Shown here piece after piece: positions 23,946 through 36,899 of a DNA stretch of 64,000 bases (the first letter of the stretch is position 1; each line of letters begins with the position of its first letter). The stretch is from Margaritifera margaritifera (lineage: Eukaryota > Mollusca > Bivalvia > Unionida > Margaritiferidae): assembly GCA_029931535.1 (NCBI GenBank), contig JAQPZY010000761.1:186001-250000 (forward strand). Reading direction: 5' to 3'. The notes below the pieces were generated by a model, which searched no databases, was not told where the DNA came from, and saw only the letters and a program-made list of their open reading frames with translations. The translations under genes and the position numbers were made by a program.

Positions 23946-25201
23946 ACTCTGGTATGTGTGGCCAATACGTGATCAACACAACACCACCTCATCTCCGCAA
24001 TTTGTTCTCTACGAGGGATGCCACTCTCAAACAGTGCACCTGATGTACTTACATTTGTTTGTGGAGTTTTCATTCCACATACTGTGCCAAGTACGAATAA
24101 CATGCTGATTTATATAATATTTGAAGTCAGTACATGTATATGGAATCTTCCATTTCAAAACAGGTGACTACAGGGCAACTTTGGCCCTTTCATTATTCCA
24201 ATGTAACTAGGCAGCCAATGATTGTACGACTTAATCATATTTCTGTAATATCTGGGATATTAATGGGTTGTCATATTAGGATTTTGCAAGGCTTTCAGTG
24301 TGGAAAGGGAATTTGAAAAGATTATTTAAAAAATTTCAGAGGTCTCAATGTAGTTCAATGCTTTGAGTATGGTTGTAGTAACCAGCTCGAGATGTACCAC
24401 GAGGTGTTGCAATGGCAGCTCCAGCCGTTTGTCTCCATTTTTTGAATTGTCTGTATACAGGGACATATGACTACAATATGAAGCCCTGATTTCATACTCT
24501 GAAATATGAGAAGATTCATTGAGAACTTTTTGAATTGGCAAGGATATATATAATTTGCAGGGAAGGGTTGTTGGTAACCAAGGTGGCGATTTTGGTACGT
24601 ATTTCCAACATTGATTTTTGTTGTTTCTCAGTGAGGATGCATTCGTATGCCAAAAGGTGGAATGAAGTGTGGTTTCCGAGCATAAAAATTTTAGCATTTG
24701 GGAATAAAGACTACTGGTACATCATATGTGGGATTTGATGGATTAGAAAATAGTTTGGTAGTATATTTAACAGCCAATTTCATTCTTCTGAGATAAAGTG
24801 ATGGTTTGTTTGCCTCAACATAGAGTTTCTGAAGGAGAAGTTCTAAATGCACCCAGACAATGTCCAAGTCCCTTATTTTGTATCAGATCAAGCATTTGGA
24901 GGTAAGATTTACAGCCTGATCCATACACAGTTGAGCCATAGTCAAGTTTAGATCTAATTAATGACCTCTATAACTGGAGCAAGACCTTCCAATTTGCTCC
25001 CCAATTTGTGTTTGCCACGGCTTGTATTAAATCCAGGACTTTTTGATATTCATCCCTGAGGTATCTAATATGTGGTATGAAAGTTAGTTTACAGTAAAAA
25101 ATAACCCCTATAAGTTTTGGTCTCCTCCACAAGAGAAAGAAGACAACTCTAAAGATAGAGCTTTGGCTCATCATGAATTCGATGTAATCAGCAGAAGACT
25201 A

Positions 25202-25379
25202 CAAAGTAAAATTTGTTTTGACAGATTGCTGCTATGAGACCACCTGTCTTGAGAGACCAGGTTCTCCATGCACAGATTTAATGATTATATAGTGTTTTGA
25301 CCAGTGATGAGAGACCACCTGTCTTGAGAGACCATTATTTTTTAGCAGAGGGATTGGTCTTTCAAGACAGGTTCTACCG
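25202..25379. mobile_element. Short TA-flanked MITE inside the LINE
   Basis: About 178 bases ending GGTCTTTCAAGACAGGTTCT, with a loose inverted match at the left end, and containing GAGACCAGGTTCTCCATGCA. It is closely related to 10,795-10,955. It splits the LINE between the RT catalytic region and the KLIGVIF block. Confidence 0.6.
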
Positions 25380-26057
25380 AACAGAGTTTTTAATTTTGAA
25401 ACCATTTTTGTCTGCCATTTCAGACACTATCTGAGCATATCCGTAGTTGACGTTCAACAGTATGCATATTCTTTGATCTATAGCAAATCAAAAAGTTGTT
25501 GACAAATAATGAACAGTCAGTTAATGGATCAAGGCATTTCACAATGCTGTTAATTTTGATGTTGAATCGGGTGATTGACAACATTCTACCCTGAGATACA
25601 TCCATCTCCTGAGGATAACTTTCAGAAAGGGTGCTGAAAACCTTTACTCTAAAATTTTCTTTCCTTAAACAAAACTGAAGATAAAGTTAGGTAGCAGCCC
25701 CTTAGACCTATGTTGAATAAATGCCATTCATTATGCCATACTTCCATGTGGTGTCATAAGCTTTCTCAAAGTCGAAAAAGATGGTAACTATATGTTCTTT
25801 CTTTATGAAAGTTTTACTAATAAATCCTTCAAGTCTTGAATTCAAGATACCAGAGTAGTCTATCACTTATCATCCATTCCATGGTTTTGCAAATACAGCT
25901 TGTTAATGACATGTGACGATAGTTGGAAGGGTTGGTTTGGTCCTTGCCAGGTTTAGGTAATAGTATCACCGTTGCTTCTCACCAAGACTGTGGGAAGTCA
26001 CCAGATTCCCAAATTTTGTTGAAATGTTTAGCAGTGTATTAAGAGCTGTATCAGGTA

Positions 26058-26252
26058 CCGTATATACTCGCTAACAAGTGGAGTCCAACTGCAAACAACA
26101 TAATGTGCCAGCAGATCAGGGTCTATGTTGTTTGTTCTACTGATTACTCCTAACAAACTGGGTAGACCCAGGTCTGCTGGTGCATTATGCGATGGAATAT
26201 CTGGGTCTGTGCAGTTTGCAGTTGGACTCAACTTATAAGTGAGTATATATGG
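26058..26252. mobile_element. Double-hairpin MITE, copy 2 (inside LINE)
   Basis: A 195-base copy flanked by TA on both sides, with ends CCGTATATACTCGC and GAGTATATATGG. The first hairpin has lost its left arm. It interrupts the LINE reverse transcriptase downstream of DTSAAPDDIQFQLFKHL, so it is younger than the LINE. Confidence 0.82.
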
Positions 26253-27338
26253 TAAGTGTTTAAAAAGTTGAAATTGGATATCATCTGGTGCTGCTGATGT
26301 GTCATGGGCTTGATCAAGAGACATCTTATGGAACCTTTTCTTTCAGGTTTTTGACACAGCACAAGTTTTCTGAATAATTTTCTTGTGAAGAGTTTTTAGA
26401 AAATGTTTTGGCCAAAGTATTTTCAATATCTGGTAAGGCTGTGATCACTTCATCAGATTTCTTTAAATGTCTGATACAGATGCTTCAAGTTTTGTCAATG
26501 ATTTTTCATACCATATTCCATATTGATCTAATAGAGTATCAAGAGTTCAACCTAGAGACGTAGGATCTCCATGTTTTCCAATTGCCTGCTGCTATTATAA
26601 ATTTCTATTTCATCGTTTAAAAATAATTGCTTTCTAAAGCATGACCCACACAAAAGTTGGCATGGGTATTGCCTGCCCCTAATATGTATGAAGAAGCAAC
26701 ATATTACTATTGACCAAAAACTTACTAATGCAGAGATTATAGTCTATTGAATTTGCGATATGTTATGATCCTGAAGAAATTCAAGAAATTGAAACAACTA
26801 ATGCTGCACCTTCAATCAATATGCTCATAATTAAATCCAGGAGGGGGGGGAGAGTTTATGACAACTGTTGGACTGTTGGAGAGAATTATGAAAATACTGT
26901 ACATTCAAACATTGAAGCACAATCCCGACGTATTTTCCAGCTTTTATATTATAAATCATGTCGAAGAAAAAAGATCAGATCCATATTTTGCTCAAAATTA
27001 TTGACCTTTCAAAAATAAATTTCAGTTCTTTGAGATGGTACATAGGGGACACCACTCCATTTAAATGTAGCCTCTTATCTCCAAACATAATATTTCACCA
27101 TGTTCTACTTGATATTTGCTGCTCTTATTTCTCGATCACAAATATATAAAGCAAAGGTTTAATAAAAGTATGTGTATGAAGTTCACATTTCTGTACCCTA
27201 TTAAAGGTGATGAATTATTTTTCAACATTCTTCTCTCTCGTATTTTCCTCCAATGAGGAATGCCTAAATGATATGACAAAATCCTTTTTTCAATGTTTAG
27301 AAGGATTTTTGATGATTTGATTGCTTTATTATGACTGT

Positions 27339-27339
<1 letters not shown>

Positions 27340-27372
<33 letters not shown>
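27340..27372. repeat. C33 homopolymer
   Basis: Thirty-three consecutive C residues, then GGAAAAAACCCC. On the minus strand it is a G run able to form quadruplex structures. Confidence 0.95.
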
Positions 27373-27374
<2 letters not shown>

Positions 27375-28299
27375 AAAAAACCCCAAACAAAACAACAAAC
27401 AGAACAAGCAGTATTACCTACATGTATTTGAGAAATAAAAGAAAAGGAAAACAACAGCCCTTTCTCAGTTGTTAATCATAATTTGTGAATATATACTGCA
27501 CAAGTGCCATAATTTTTTACTTTAAATGACCCGTGCAATCTATACACTTCTATATTAATGGCTGGTCGACTTGTTCAAAAATTACATCACACATACATGT
27601 AACAGCAAGCTGTGCCTTAGTCAAGGGGACAAATGCAGTTGATAATTTTGGACAATTTAACTCTCTGTTAATTTTAATGGTAAATTTTGGAATCTCGGTT
27701 GGAGTAAAGTTTACTGGAGAAACAGGTTTTTAATGTATATATAATGTTCTACAAAAAGCATGAAACATTAACATTTTTACGATTTTCTCCATGTTTGACC
27801 TTTAAATGCAAAATTTAACCATCAATAAAGCACAAAATACTGGTCAAAGCAACTAACTTTTTGCTTAAAAGGGCATTGCACTCACAAAATGATATTCACA
27901 CAATATGAAAAATGCCAAGTAAAAGATTTTGCATATTTGCCCAAAGAGAAAATATCTAGAATTACAATGTATGACAAGAGTGTTGGTGGGAGAGAAATGC
28001 ATATCAATTTCCCATAAGCTTTTACAATTAAGATTTTAAACCTAGTGCATTTCATGGATAGATTTGCAAATCTGAAACCAAAAATGAAAAACTGATCTAA
28101 ATGCAAATGGATGGATTGATAGAAAGGCAGAAAGATGGGCAAAGGTAATAGTACATCCCCTTCTACATTTGTAGCAAGATATTAAAATAGCTTTGCATAA
28201 TCTACACAAACATTACTAGTAATTATTTGTTCTGCATAGATATTAGCACCACTGTATCATCAAAAATAATCTCATAAACCTACTGAGACATCACAATAA

Positions 28300-28511
28300 C
28301 CATCCATACTTGCTTATAAGTCGATTCAAATTGCAAACTACATAGACCCAGATCTATTGTTTCATAATATGCCAGCAGATCAGGAGCTGTGCAGTTTGCT
28401 AGGACTAATCAGTAGAACAAACAACACAGACCCTGATCTGCCGGTGCATTATGCAATGGCAGATCTGGGTCTATGTTGTTTGCAGTGGACAAAACTTATA
28501 AGCGAGTACAG
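28300..28511. mobile_element. Double-hairpin MITE, copy 3
   Basis: About 212 bases with ends CCATCCATACTTGCTTATAA and CTTATAAGCGAGTACAG. Both internal stem-loops are present. The arms are more diverged than in copies 1 and 4, and the left TA is displaced by one base. Confidence 0.75.
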
Positions 28512-29632
28512 TACATGTATGCTAAAACCCATGCTGAGATGGATAATAATTTAAATTTAAATGGCACCAAAGTTTACAATTTCATTTAAAACTATAAATG
28601 TTTTGCTGAATCATGGATGCCATGTGCCAGCTAACTCAGTGCAAAAAAACTGACCTGAATGAAAAACTGGATGGACAGAGAAGAGAAATATAAGCCCTAC
28701 CACTCTCAAAGCTGAACATAAATAAAGATCAAATGGCAGGTGTTCATTCATTTTTTCATGCATTTTCTGGCTTGCAAGATTTCTTACTGTACATGTACCA
28801 ACAAACCAGGACTAAATCTGGTGTTTCTAAAAAGAAATAATTTGCATTATTAATATTATGCAAATAAATGAAGCACAATGTTGTACAAGTAAAAAAAAAA
28901 AGAATTTCTTGTCTTTAGGCGTATAAACAGCAGACTAGCACACATCCTTTTATGGAAAGGTATTTACCTTGCATTAACTTGCTAATCCATTTGCCTTGTC
29001 ACATGTCACTCAACTTGATACTTTACAATGCAAATTAAATCTATCCTTTGAAAGCAGAGCAAAAAATGTACACTATCCAGTTATATCAATGTCAAAATTA
29101 TTTAAAGCGACTAAAGATTTACTTTTAATGCTCTTTGATTTCACTAACATTTTCAGTTTCATGTGCTACAATTCATTTTAAAAGAAGTTAGAAAGATTGT
29201 ACCTTTCTACAGAGCCCCTACCCCCACCCCCCTTTATTTTCTTTCTATAAATATTGGAAAAGATATGTAATTGTTTTGCATATTTGCATGAAGACAAAAC
29301 ATCTTGAATTACAGAGTATGCAAGAACTGTTAGTGTATGAGTAATTTTGACAACATTCCAACAACTATGATTTTAAACCCATGACACTTGATTGAGAGAG
29401 GTTTAAATATGGGTGCAACTGTATTAGAATTTTAATTCCCACCCACCCATCTACCCACATTCCACCATTGGAACGGGGCAGATTTGCTGAACTGGGCAAA
29501 TTCCTTACATGATGGGATCAAAAGGTGATGATGAATGCCTTGAGAAAATACAAGAAAATTATACTTTGGTACTAATTCAATGTCCATTCCATTTTGACTT
29601 CTGAATTGAAATACAATGCATAACATCTAGAC

Positions 29633-29828
29633 CACAGGTGCACAACTCAAACATTTACATGGGCCAGAATTGACTTTAATTGGAACTAAGCAGGCCGCAT
29701 GGCAAAATTTGTGTGTCTATAATAAAAGCATAAATACACATACGTAAAGTAAAGACAATAGCCACTAGCTGCACAAAATGTGTCGGCAGACTGGATGCGG
29801 CCCGTGGGCCATATGTTGTGCACCCCTG
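29633..29828. mobile_element. hAT-type MITE with 8-bp target duplication
   Basis: A 196-base element. Left end CACAGGTGCACAAC and right end GTTGTGCACCCCTG form terminal inverted repeats with two mismatches. ATCTAGAC occurs directly on both sides (29,625-29,632 and 29,829-29,836), the 8-base duplication expected of hAT transposases. The right half contains GCGGCCCGTGGGCC, a typical hAT subterminal motif. No coding sequence. Confidence 0.85.
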
Positions 29829-29929
29829 ATCTAGACAACATAAGCAGAAGAAAAAAAATACATAGTATTTCTTATGAATTAATTGTTACCTACTTCTTGT
29901 GTAAAGCACATATCCTGTGACCATTTCCC

Positions 29930-30540
29930 TAATAATGACCTTGAACTTTGAACTAGCAACTTGACTATTGAATAACGAGGTGTGGACCTAGGTAAAGTTT
30001 CATCAAAATATCTGTAGGTGTTAAAAAGTGACAGCTTGGATAAGGAAACAGCACATTGACTAACAGTATCCACTGTTGTGACCTTGACCTTGAGGGCCAA
30101 GGGTATGACTCTGAATATGCAAGAAACTGTCCAGTCAAGATATACAACAGGCTAAAGTTTCATTAAAATATCTTTATTGGTTCAAAAGTTATATCTGTAC
30201 ATGGATAGGTCACTGACTTGTATTTTCCCCTGCCATCACCTTGATATATGTGATATATAACTGGTTAAAGTTTCATTAAAGTGTCTTCAGAGGTTCATAA
30301 GTTATATATTCTGGGCAAGGATACAAAAATCAGACTTACATTTTCCCTTGCTGTGACCTTCACCTTGAGACTGGGGGCATGGCTATGGTATGTGACACAC
30401 CATCTATACATGCTATTTAGCTGGGAGAGGTTTATTATAATAATTTCAGTGGTTCAACAACTTATACAGTACATGCATCATGGATTTCAGATTGACCACT
30501 CAACTGCATTTACATGGGCACAGGGGCAAGAAATTAAGTA
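29930..30540 (+). repeat. 120-150-bp diverged repeat array (family 3)
   Basis: Units share TGTGACCTTGACCTTGAGG, AAAGTTTCATTAAAATATCT and GGTTCAAAAGTTAT. The same family is at 33.35 kb. Confidence 0.65.
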
Positions 30541-31519
30541 GGTCACTAGGTCTGGTGGGTGTCCACCCAATATCGTAGGACTCTGTGATAGATTTGAATG
30601 CAGCTGTAGTGGGTTTTATGGCACTCTTCACTGACATTATTGCAACTGCCATGGTAATCGACACACTAAGCAAACAGATGTGAGATACCCCGACACTGTA
30701 AACATGACCAAGGCATGTGTCAATTTCAAAACTGTAGCTGTACAAACTTAGTAACTTATTGTATTTATCTGTGGCCTAGTTTAGGCATACATTCATTCAA
30801 ACATGCATAATGTCGAAACAAATCGAAATACCCTGTTTTAAATTTCTTGATATATGCCCAACCCATGTCTTAAAAAATGACAGTGTGTAAATGAAAAAAC
30901 TGACTAGCTACATTCCTGTTTATCGACTACATGTACCTGCAAAGATACACACATGTACAAAATCTACATTCTATTCTGTATCAAGTGATACTTCAATGCT
31001 CTTTCTCAATAAACGACATTTCATAAAAGTACTTGTTGTATAATGAAACCCACTATAACACGATGGTAAGGCTCCATGTTATGTAATGTATCATGCAATA
31101 TCAAGACAAGACAGTAAACTGAAGAAAATATTGCATCTTTATCCTCTTGGCTATGCAAGACGAGGGGGAGTGGTGAATAACTATGAGCTTCAGTGACACT
31201 GTTACCAACTTAAACTTATGCACATTAAATAAGAAATACCTAAAACAGTGATTACATATTTTTGTATATTGTTTTTTTAAAGAAAACCATGCACTGATAC
31301 ATACATAGACATATATAAGAAATTTGGCAACTGAATAGCGTAAACAGAGTATATGTAGTCACCAATCAATCTTATTGCATCAATAATAGTAATTCCAACA
31401 AAAATGTCACAAAGAACCATAATTTCTAAATTTATGTACTAGACGTCATTCAAATTCAAATACTTAATTTCTTGCTAATACACTCATGATAACTTATGAA
31501 ACACTATTTTTAGAAACAT

Positions 31520-31775
31520 TCAAAGGGACCAAGAAAGATGGATAAGAACTCTCTCTCTTAAAACAGAAGTCAGACTAAGTACATTGTCAGGTACAAATTT
31601 CGAGCAATACAAATTATCTTTCAACATTTTATACAGCTAAAATCATAGAAGAAAAATGACTAGAAACTCTCTTCTCTCTTTGTGGAAAAACTGAAGTTAG
31701 ACTAAATACATTGACAGTGAAAATGTTCAAGACACACCACACATTTATTCCAACATTTTATACAGTTAAAACCAG
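31520..31775. repeat. About 130-bp diverged direct duplication
   Basis: GAACTCTCTCTCTTAAAACA...AAGTACATTGTCAGG...CAACATTTTATACAGCTAAAA is followed by a similar second copy. Confidence 0.6.
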
Positions 31776-32117
31776 TATGGTGGTGCTTTAAGAAGTCAAC
31801 TGTTATGATACATGTATTACCCTTCCCGCAAAAGGGGTTTGCAACTCTCTCTCTCTCCCTCTCTCTCTCTATATATATAAAATATGCTATAGTTAATTAT
31901 CTTGAACTCAATAACATTCTAACAAGAATGTTGATTAGATTGTTGTTTAAAATTGAAAATAATATTAACTTCAAGAAAAACTTGAAATTGTCTAGCACTA
32001 ATTAACTGGCATTACAAATTTTTTGTCTGTACTGTGGACAGAGGTATGTAATACCTTGAGACATTTACATGTATCATATGATTTACATTCCTTGTAACTC
32101 AGCTTCACAGTCCATAG

Positions 32118-32203
32118 TTTGTTTCAGTGACTCTAAACTTAGTTTCATTTCCCCAATATTTTTGTTTCAGTGACTCTAAACTTAGTTTCATTTCCCCAAT
32201 ATT
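32118..32203. repeat. 43-bp perfect tandem duplication
   Basis: TTTGTTTCAGTGACTCTAAA begins at 32,118 and again at 32,161, and both copies run without mismatch through TTTCCCCAATATT. Confidence 0.93.
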
Positions 32204-33349
32204 CAACTCTGTTTTGGTGATTACAGATTCTGTTTCAATCATTTAATAGTTCTGGCTTAATTACGCTGTCTGAATACACTTTTGTACATGTTTTATCGGC
32301 AATAACTTTTGAAATCATATGAACTTCTCAGAAAGGTCAATCGGGTTAGAATGTAATAACTTAGGGTACACTAGCAACTTAACTGATAATAACACAACAT
32401 TTACTTGCCATTCAGAAAGAGAGTTTTGCAGTGCATGTCATATGGACTGGAAGAACACACAATATTAAGGCATGTCTGCATCAGGTTGAAATAAACTCTT
32501 ACCTCACTTTCACCTGTAAATTTAGCAATATTAAACTCATAAGATGCCCATACCAGCAGTTAAAAGACTTTAGTGTACTTTTTTGAGGTGGTAACTAAAG
32601 AATACAATACTGTGTGCTTAGTATGATATTCTTTTCAACAGTAGGTCTACATTTAGTCTAAACACACGTTTAGTACTCTAGCTCCTCAGTTCTTGGGAAA
32701 ATTTGCCGCATACATGTATATGTATATTTGGTACGAAGGTGCTACATAGAGGCTGGACTAGAGGATATTTATTGGATATCAGTATGTGTATTTCAATGTG
32801 CGGCAACACATTAAGCAAAATATTGCAAAGTGACTGGCAGAACAAAAAAATATCACTGTGTTTCTCATATTCTCCATTATATTAATTTAATTAGTCCGTG
32901 CAATCATGTTCCAGACTGCTTCAACATCTTATTTCTTTTCGTACCATCCAGTTCATATGTGGTTTTTAAAAAAAGAAAATGGAAAAAAAAAAAAAAAAAA
33001 AAGTCTGATTTCCACACAGCCTCGGATATTAAAATCATTATACCATTATACTTTACATATTTTGGGAAGCACCTAAATATTCTCATAAGATTCTTTGCTC
33101 AAAAAAATATTTAATATTAAAAAGCACAGTGTACAGCTTAAAAAAAGCCCTTCACCCTGTCTACTGTAGCTCACCCAAAAGGTATGTTCCACGTAGCAGA
33201 CGACCCTTATTACATAATTATATTGCTGCACTTTTCTGAGGAAGAGCAGTTAAACCTTCTCTGGCCACAACAATCCATGATGTGGACATCCACAATGACC
33301 ACCAAGTTAGATCTGTGGCAGTGTGGATTTTCCTAAATCTGTGATGCAT

Positions 33350-33690
33350 GTACTGTATGCCAGTCAAGTATACAAGTCACAGAATCACATGTGACCATGA
33401 TCTTGAGGCAGGAGGCACAGCTATTTTATGCAACACACTGTCTACTCACAATACACACTTGGGCAAAGTTTCATTAAAATATCTTCAGTGGTTCAAAAGT
33501 TATACTCTGGACAAGGATACATGTCACAGAATTTACATATTCCCTTGCTGTGACCTTGACCCAGAGGCAGGGGGCTTGGCTATGGTATGTAACACGCCGT
33601 CAATTCAAAATATACTTGGGAAAAAGTTTAATGAAATCGCTCCAACTATTAAAAGATTATGGAGCGGACAAGCAAATGTTATTGGGTGGA
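33350..33690 (+). repeat. 120-150-bp diverged repeat array (family 3)
   Basis: Two to three units with CAAAGTTTCATTAAAATATC, TTCAGTGGTTCAAAAGTTAT and CTTGCTGTGACCTTGACC. It ends about 60 bases before DIRS copy 2. Confidence 0.65.
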
Positions 33691-33789
33691 CAATAATGTA
33701 ACATAATATGCCAGACTTAAAATGGTCATATAAAAAATAACTTCCTAGCTCAAAATGAAGTTTTTTTTGGGGGGAGTGGGGGTAAAACT

Positions 33790-33970
33790 AATTTTAATTA
33801 TGCAATACTTACATGTCGCTATTGTTAGCTTATTCCATTTTTGTGCCGAAAACCACCATGCATTTGGTGTGAATACATCCTGCCTGAATGGAGAGAAGGT
33901 AAGAATGACCTTTGCACTCCAGTCTGTGCCTCATTTAGGCTTGCCTAAATATGTCATCTTTTTCATAGAC
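33790..33970 (+). repeat. DIRS copy 2, left terminal inverted repeat
   Basis: Same sequence as the copy 1 left repeat. It matches the reverse complement of 39,570-39,738. The same outer inverted repeat ending in G and C runs is present (33,769-33,782 and 34,058-34,066). Confidence 0.83.
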
Positions 33971-34289
33971 GACGATTACGCAAGACATCAGAGCGGGGTG
34001 GGAGGAGGGCATTCGACAATAGCGACAGGTAAGTATTGCATAATTAAAATTAGTTTACCCCCCCCCAAAAAAAAAAACTACATTTTAATAGCAGCTATTA
34101 CTTATCCTGTCGCTATTGTTAGCTGAATTTGTCAGTTAGGTGGGTAGGCTGATGCTCTAGTTAAACTGATCAAAAACAGAGAAAAATGTAATGTACTCAC
34201 CGTAGAGGGAGAGGTACATCTTATAGGAGTTTGGGGTCTCTTTGAGCCACATGTTGTGCTGCAACGATGGGCCCCAGAGGAAAAATGCC

Positions 34290-35390
34290 TGTGCTCTGTT
34301 GTGCTAATGAGCAGAGATAAAAGAAGGAGAAGGTAGTATGGGAACGCCAGAAGCTGCCTTCATGATGTCATCTTAGGGGAAGAGATTAATGTAGGACCAT
34401 GAGGCATCAACGGCTCAAACCTCATGAACTTTTAGTTTCCTAAGGGAAATGTCTCACTCAGTAAAGGAATGATATGCCCTTTTGATTGTAGTGACAGTCC
34501 ACCAGGAGATGGTGGCAGCTGAAAAGTCTACAGAGTCCTTAAGAGGAAGGAATTGACGTTCTCTACCCTTCCTTTTTCCTTTGGAGGCATTAAAATAAAA
34601 CGGAGGGCCCTCACGGGGCATAAGGGTCTATCTGGATAATCCCCAGCACAGATTTGACTCAGACTGGGGATCTCTATAGGTAATGGAGCTACAGAAGGAG
34701 ATTGATTTTTTTAGTGAGAAATCCAGGTTGGCAGAGGTTGGAGACAGAATCGTAATTCCTGTTAACCTGGAGACAGCCAGAGTCAATAGACAAGGCATGA
34801 TTCTCACTCACTCCATGGTTCATAGGGGGTTTTGGTTAAAGACCACAAAACACAAAAGGATTACATCTGGGCTTAAGAGAGCGGGTGACGGGTCTCTGGA
34901 GCTCAAGTATTTAATATGATCGGCAAGGTACGAATCTGAACCGATTGCCATGCCCTGAGAGAATTTAAGTGTGTTGGAGATGGCAGCTCGATAGCCCTAG
35001 ATAGTGGATAATGAACATCTTTTGGTCTCAAAGGGAACAAAAGGAAATCAGCAATGGAAGTTACCGATGGGCAGATAGGATCAACGTGTTTCCTACTGCA
35101 CCAATCACAGAAGATTCTCCACCTTGCATCATAGACCTTGTGTGTGGGCTGTTGTGGAGAAGGGATCCCCTGTGTTGAGGCAGGAGATTCCTCTGGTAAG
35201 GTAGAGACCTGGGTCGATCGATCAACAGGTCTAGCAGATCGTTGAACCATGATCGCTGAAGCCACAATGGAGCAATGAGGAAGATATGCGCAGTGGAAGT
35301 TCTGACTTTTGCAGAACTTGAGGTAGCAGTTGGAATGGTGGAAAGGCATATGCGAAAAGCCTATCCCACCAGAAGCTGAATGCATCCACT
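34290..35390 (-). pseudogene. DIRS copy 2 linker domain and tyrosine recombinase
   Basis: It has the same order as copy 1: a VWAVDAFSFWWDRL linker, then KVYDARWRIFCDWCSRKHVD, then KLKVHEV followed by TGA (34,415-34,417) at the HxxR arginine. The same one-base frame break occurs near 34,346-34,357, with the active-site tyrosine codon at 34,317-34,319. A deletion of about 105 bases joins the linker directly to the recombinase. Confidence 0.78.
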
Positions 35391-35539
35391 GCCCATACTC
35401 TCTGATCCGGGACTGGAGATACGAAAAAGGGAAGTCTGTTGTTGAACCTGGTCACAACAGGTCAACTAAAGATCTTCCCCAGACTGTGAACAGGGACTCT
35501 GTTACGGAGATGTGAAGAGACCATTCCGTGAGGATGGCT

Positions 35540-36890
35540 CGACCTGTCCTGGACAGGCTGTCTGCTAATACATTCTTCTTGCCCGGAATGTGGCGAACTC
35601 AGATTGTTATGTCCTCTGAGGCTGCCCACAGGAGGATGTTACAGACCTACAAGCAAGAGAAGGGCCATGTGTGCCTCCCTGATGTTGTACATACGTTACG
35701 CATGACATGTTGTCTGAAGTTACTATGTCGATGCATCCTTGCAATGCTAGAAATACTGCTCCATTTCTAGGTTGTTGATGTGGAGGGATGATTCGGCCCG
35801 AGTCCAAAGACCATGGAGAATTATGCCCTCCGGTACAAAAGGATCACCACAACCAGAATCTGACGTGTCGGCGAACAGATAAGAGTGGGGGTCAGCAATA
35901 CATGCATTGGGACCCCAGTCGGGAATCTGTCCCGATTCATCCTGATGAAGGGACTAAACCTAGACATTGTGGATCCACCAGTCGTTGAAATACTGGAGAA
36001 TCGGTGTTCCCAGTAATCGAAGGTAGGCTGCAACCACTCCCATAATTCGGGTGAAGACTCTGGGTGCAGAAGAGATTCCGAACGGCAGAACCCGGAATTG
36101 AAAAACTCCCTGATCTAAGCAAATACTGGAGATATTTGCGGTGTGGAGGAAAATTCAGGATGTGCAAGTAGGCATCCACAAGGTCGATGGAGACTGCCCA
36201 ATAGGATGGACGATGTGTGTTCTGAATCGATGAGGTTGTCTCCATCTTGAAGGTTCCTCCAGAAGAAACTGGTAGAGCGGGGAAAATCGATTATGATCAG
36301 ACATTGCCCACTTTCTTGGTGACCAGGAAGATTCAGAAGTAGAAGGCGGAAGACTGATCGTTCAGGGCCCTCTTGACTGCCCCTTTCTGCAAAAGGGTGT
36401 GCATCTTTTCCCTCAATTTCCCCAGATTGGACTGGGGAAATAGAATGGGGGTCCTTGATAGTGGGGGTTGTTCTCAAACTGGAGTCAATAACCCTCGTTC
36501 ACAATGGAGAGGACCCATCCATCATCCGTGATGCTTGACCAAGTCTCTGAAAAAAGGCCTAGGTGAGCACCTACGGGGACGTTTGGGAGGGGAATGCATG
36601 GCAGGAGAAGGGTTAGATTCCTAGGGCTGTCCCATCCCCCTTTCCTCCGGTGGGAAAGGAAGGAGGATTATAAGACTTCCTCTTTTGGGGTCTGCGGCGA
36701 CCTTGATGCCATGGATCCGACATACAAGGAGGAGGTTTAGTTTGAGGTTGCAGCTTGGGGTGGGGTTGCGTCTGCTTGAATAACTTGGCGGATGGCCCCT
36801 GAGGGCGATTCACATTAACACGCTTCCTATCCGATTGGGGAGGAGCCAGGATTGAATGTAAATGAATGAAGCTTGATGATTCAGCAAGTC
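35540..36890 (-). pseudogene. DIRS copy 2 Gag-RT linker, reverse transcriptase and RNase H
   Basis: A basic, proline-rich linker (QTKPPPCMSD, GRRRPQKRKS) at about 36,650-36,870 is kept only in this copy. RT starts WAVSIDLVDAYLHI and includes QYFNDWWI (codons at 35,976-35,992), again with Asn for the first catalytic Asp. About 380 bases downstream are deleted relative to copy 1. RNase H has a TGA at 35,599-35,601, the same codon as the stop in copy 1, then VRHIPGKKNVLADSLSR. Confidence 0.78.
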
Positions 36891-36899
36891 TCAAGAAGC

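Larger units (their letters stand above)
23495..26640 (-). mobile_element. Decayed Jockey/CR1-like non-LTR retrotransposon
   Basis: Leftward-reading fragments in several frames: DTSAAPDDIQFQLFKHL (about 26,250-26,310), a FDFEKAYDT-like block (about 25,750), INSIVKCLDPLTDCSLFVNN then FLICYRSKNMHTVERQL (25,420-25,560), KLIGVIFYCKLTFIPHIRYL (25,050-25,120) and an RNase H start LYTDNSKNGDK (about 24,450). The usual YVDD is FVNN here. The 3' part (23.5-24.3 kb) has a short motif, CAGCACAACAGTGGCTATAT, echoed near 54,545. Stops and frameshifts are abundant and two MITEs interrupt it. No endonuclease is recognised. Confidence 0.75.

Noticed and set aside
24326..24697. Possible host gene of 123 codons
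   Set aside because: LYTDNSKNGDK and the neighbouring frames are RNase H and RT remnants of the decayed LINE.
27136..27390. Frame with a polyglycine run
   Set aside because: Translation of the C33 homopolymer; no homology on either side.
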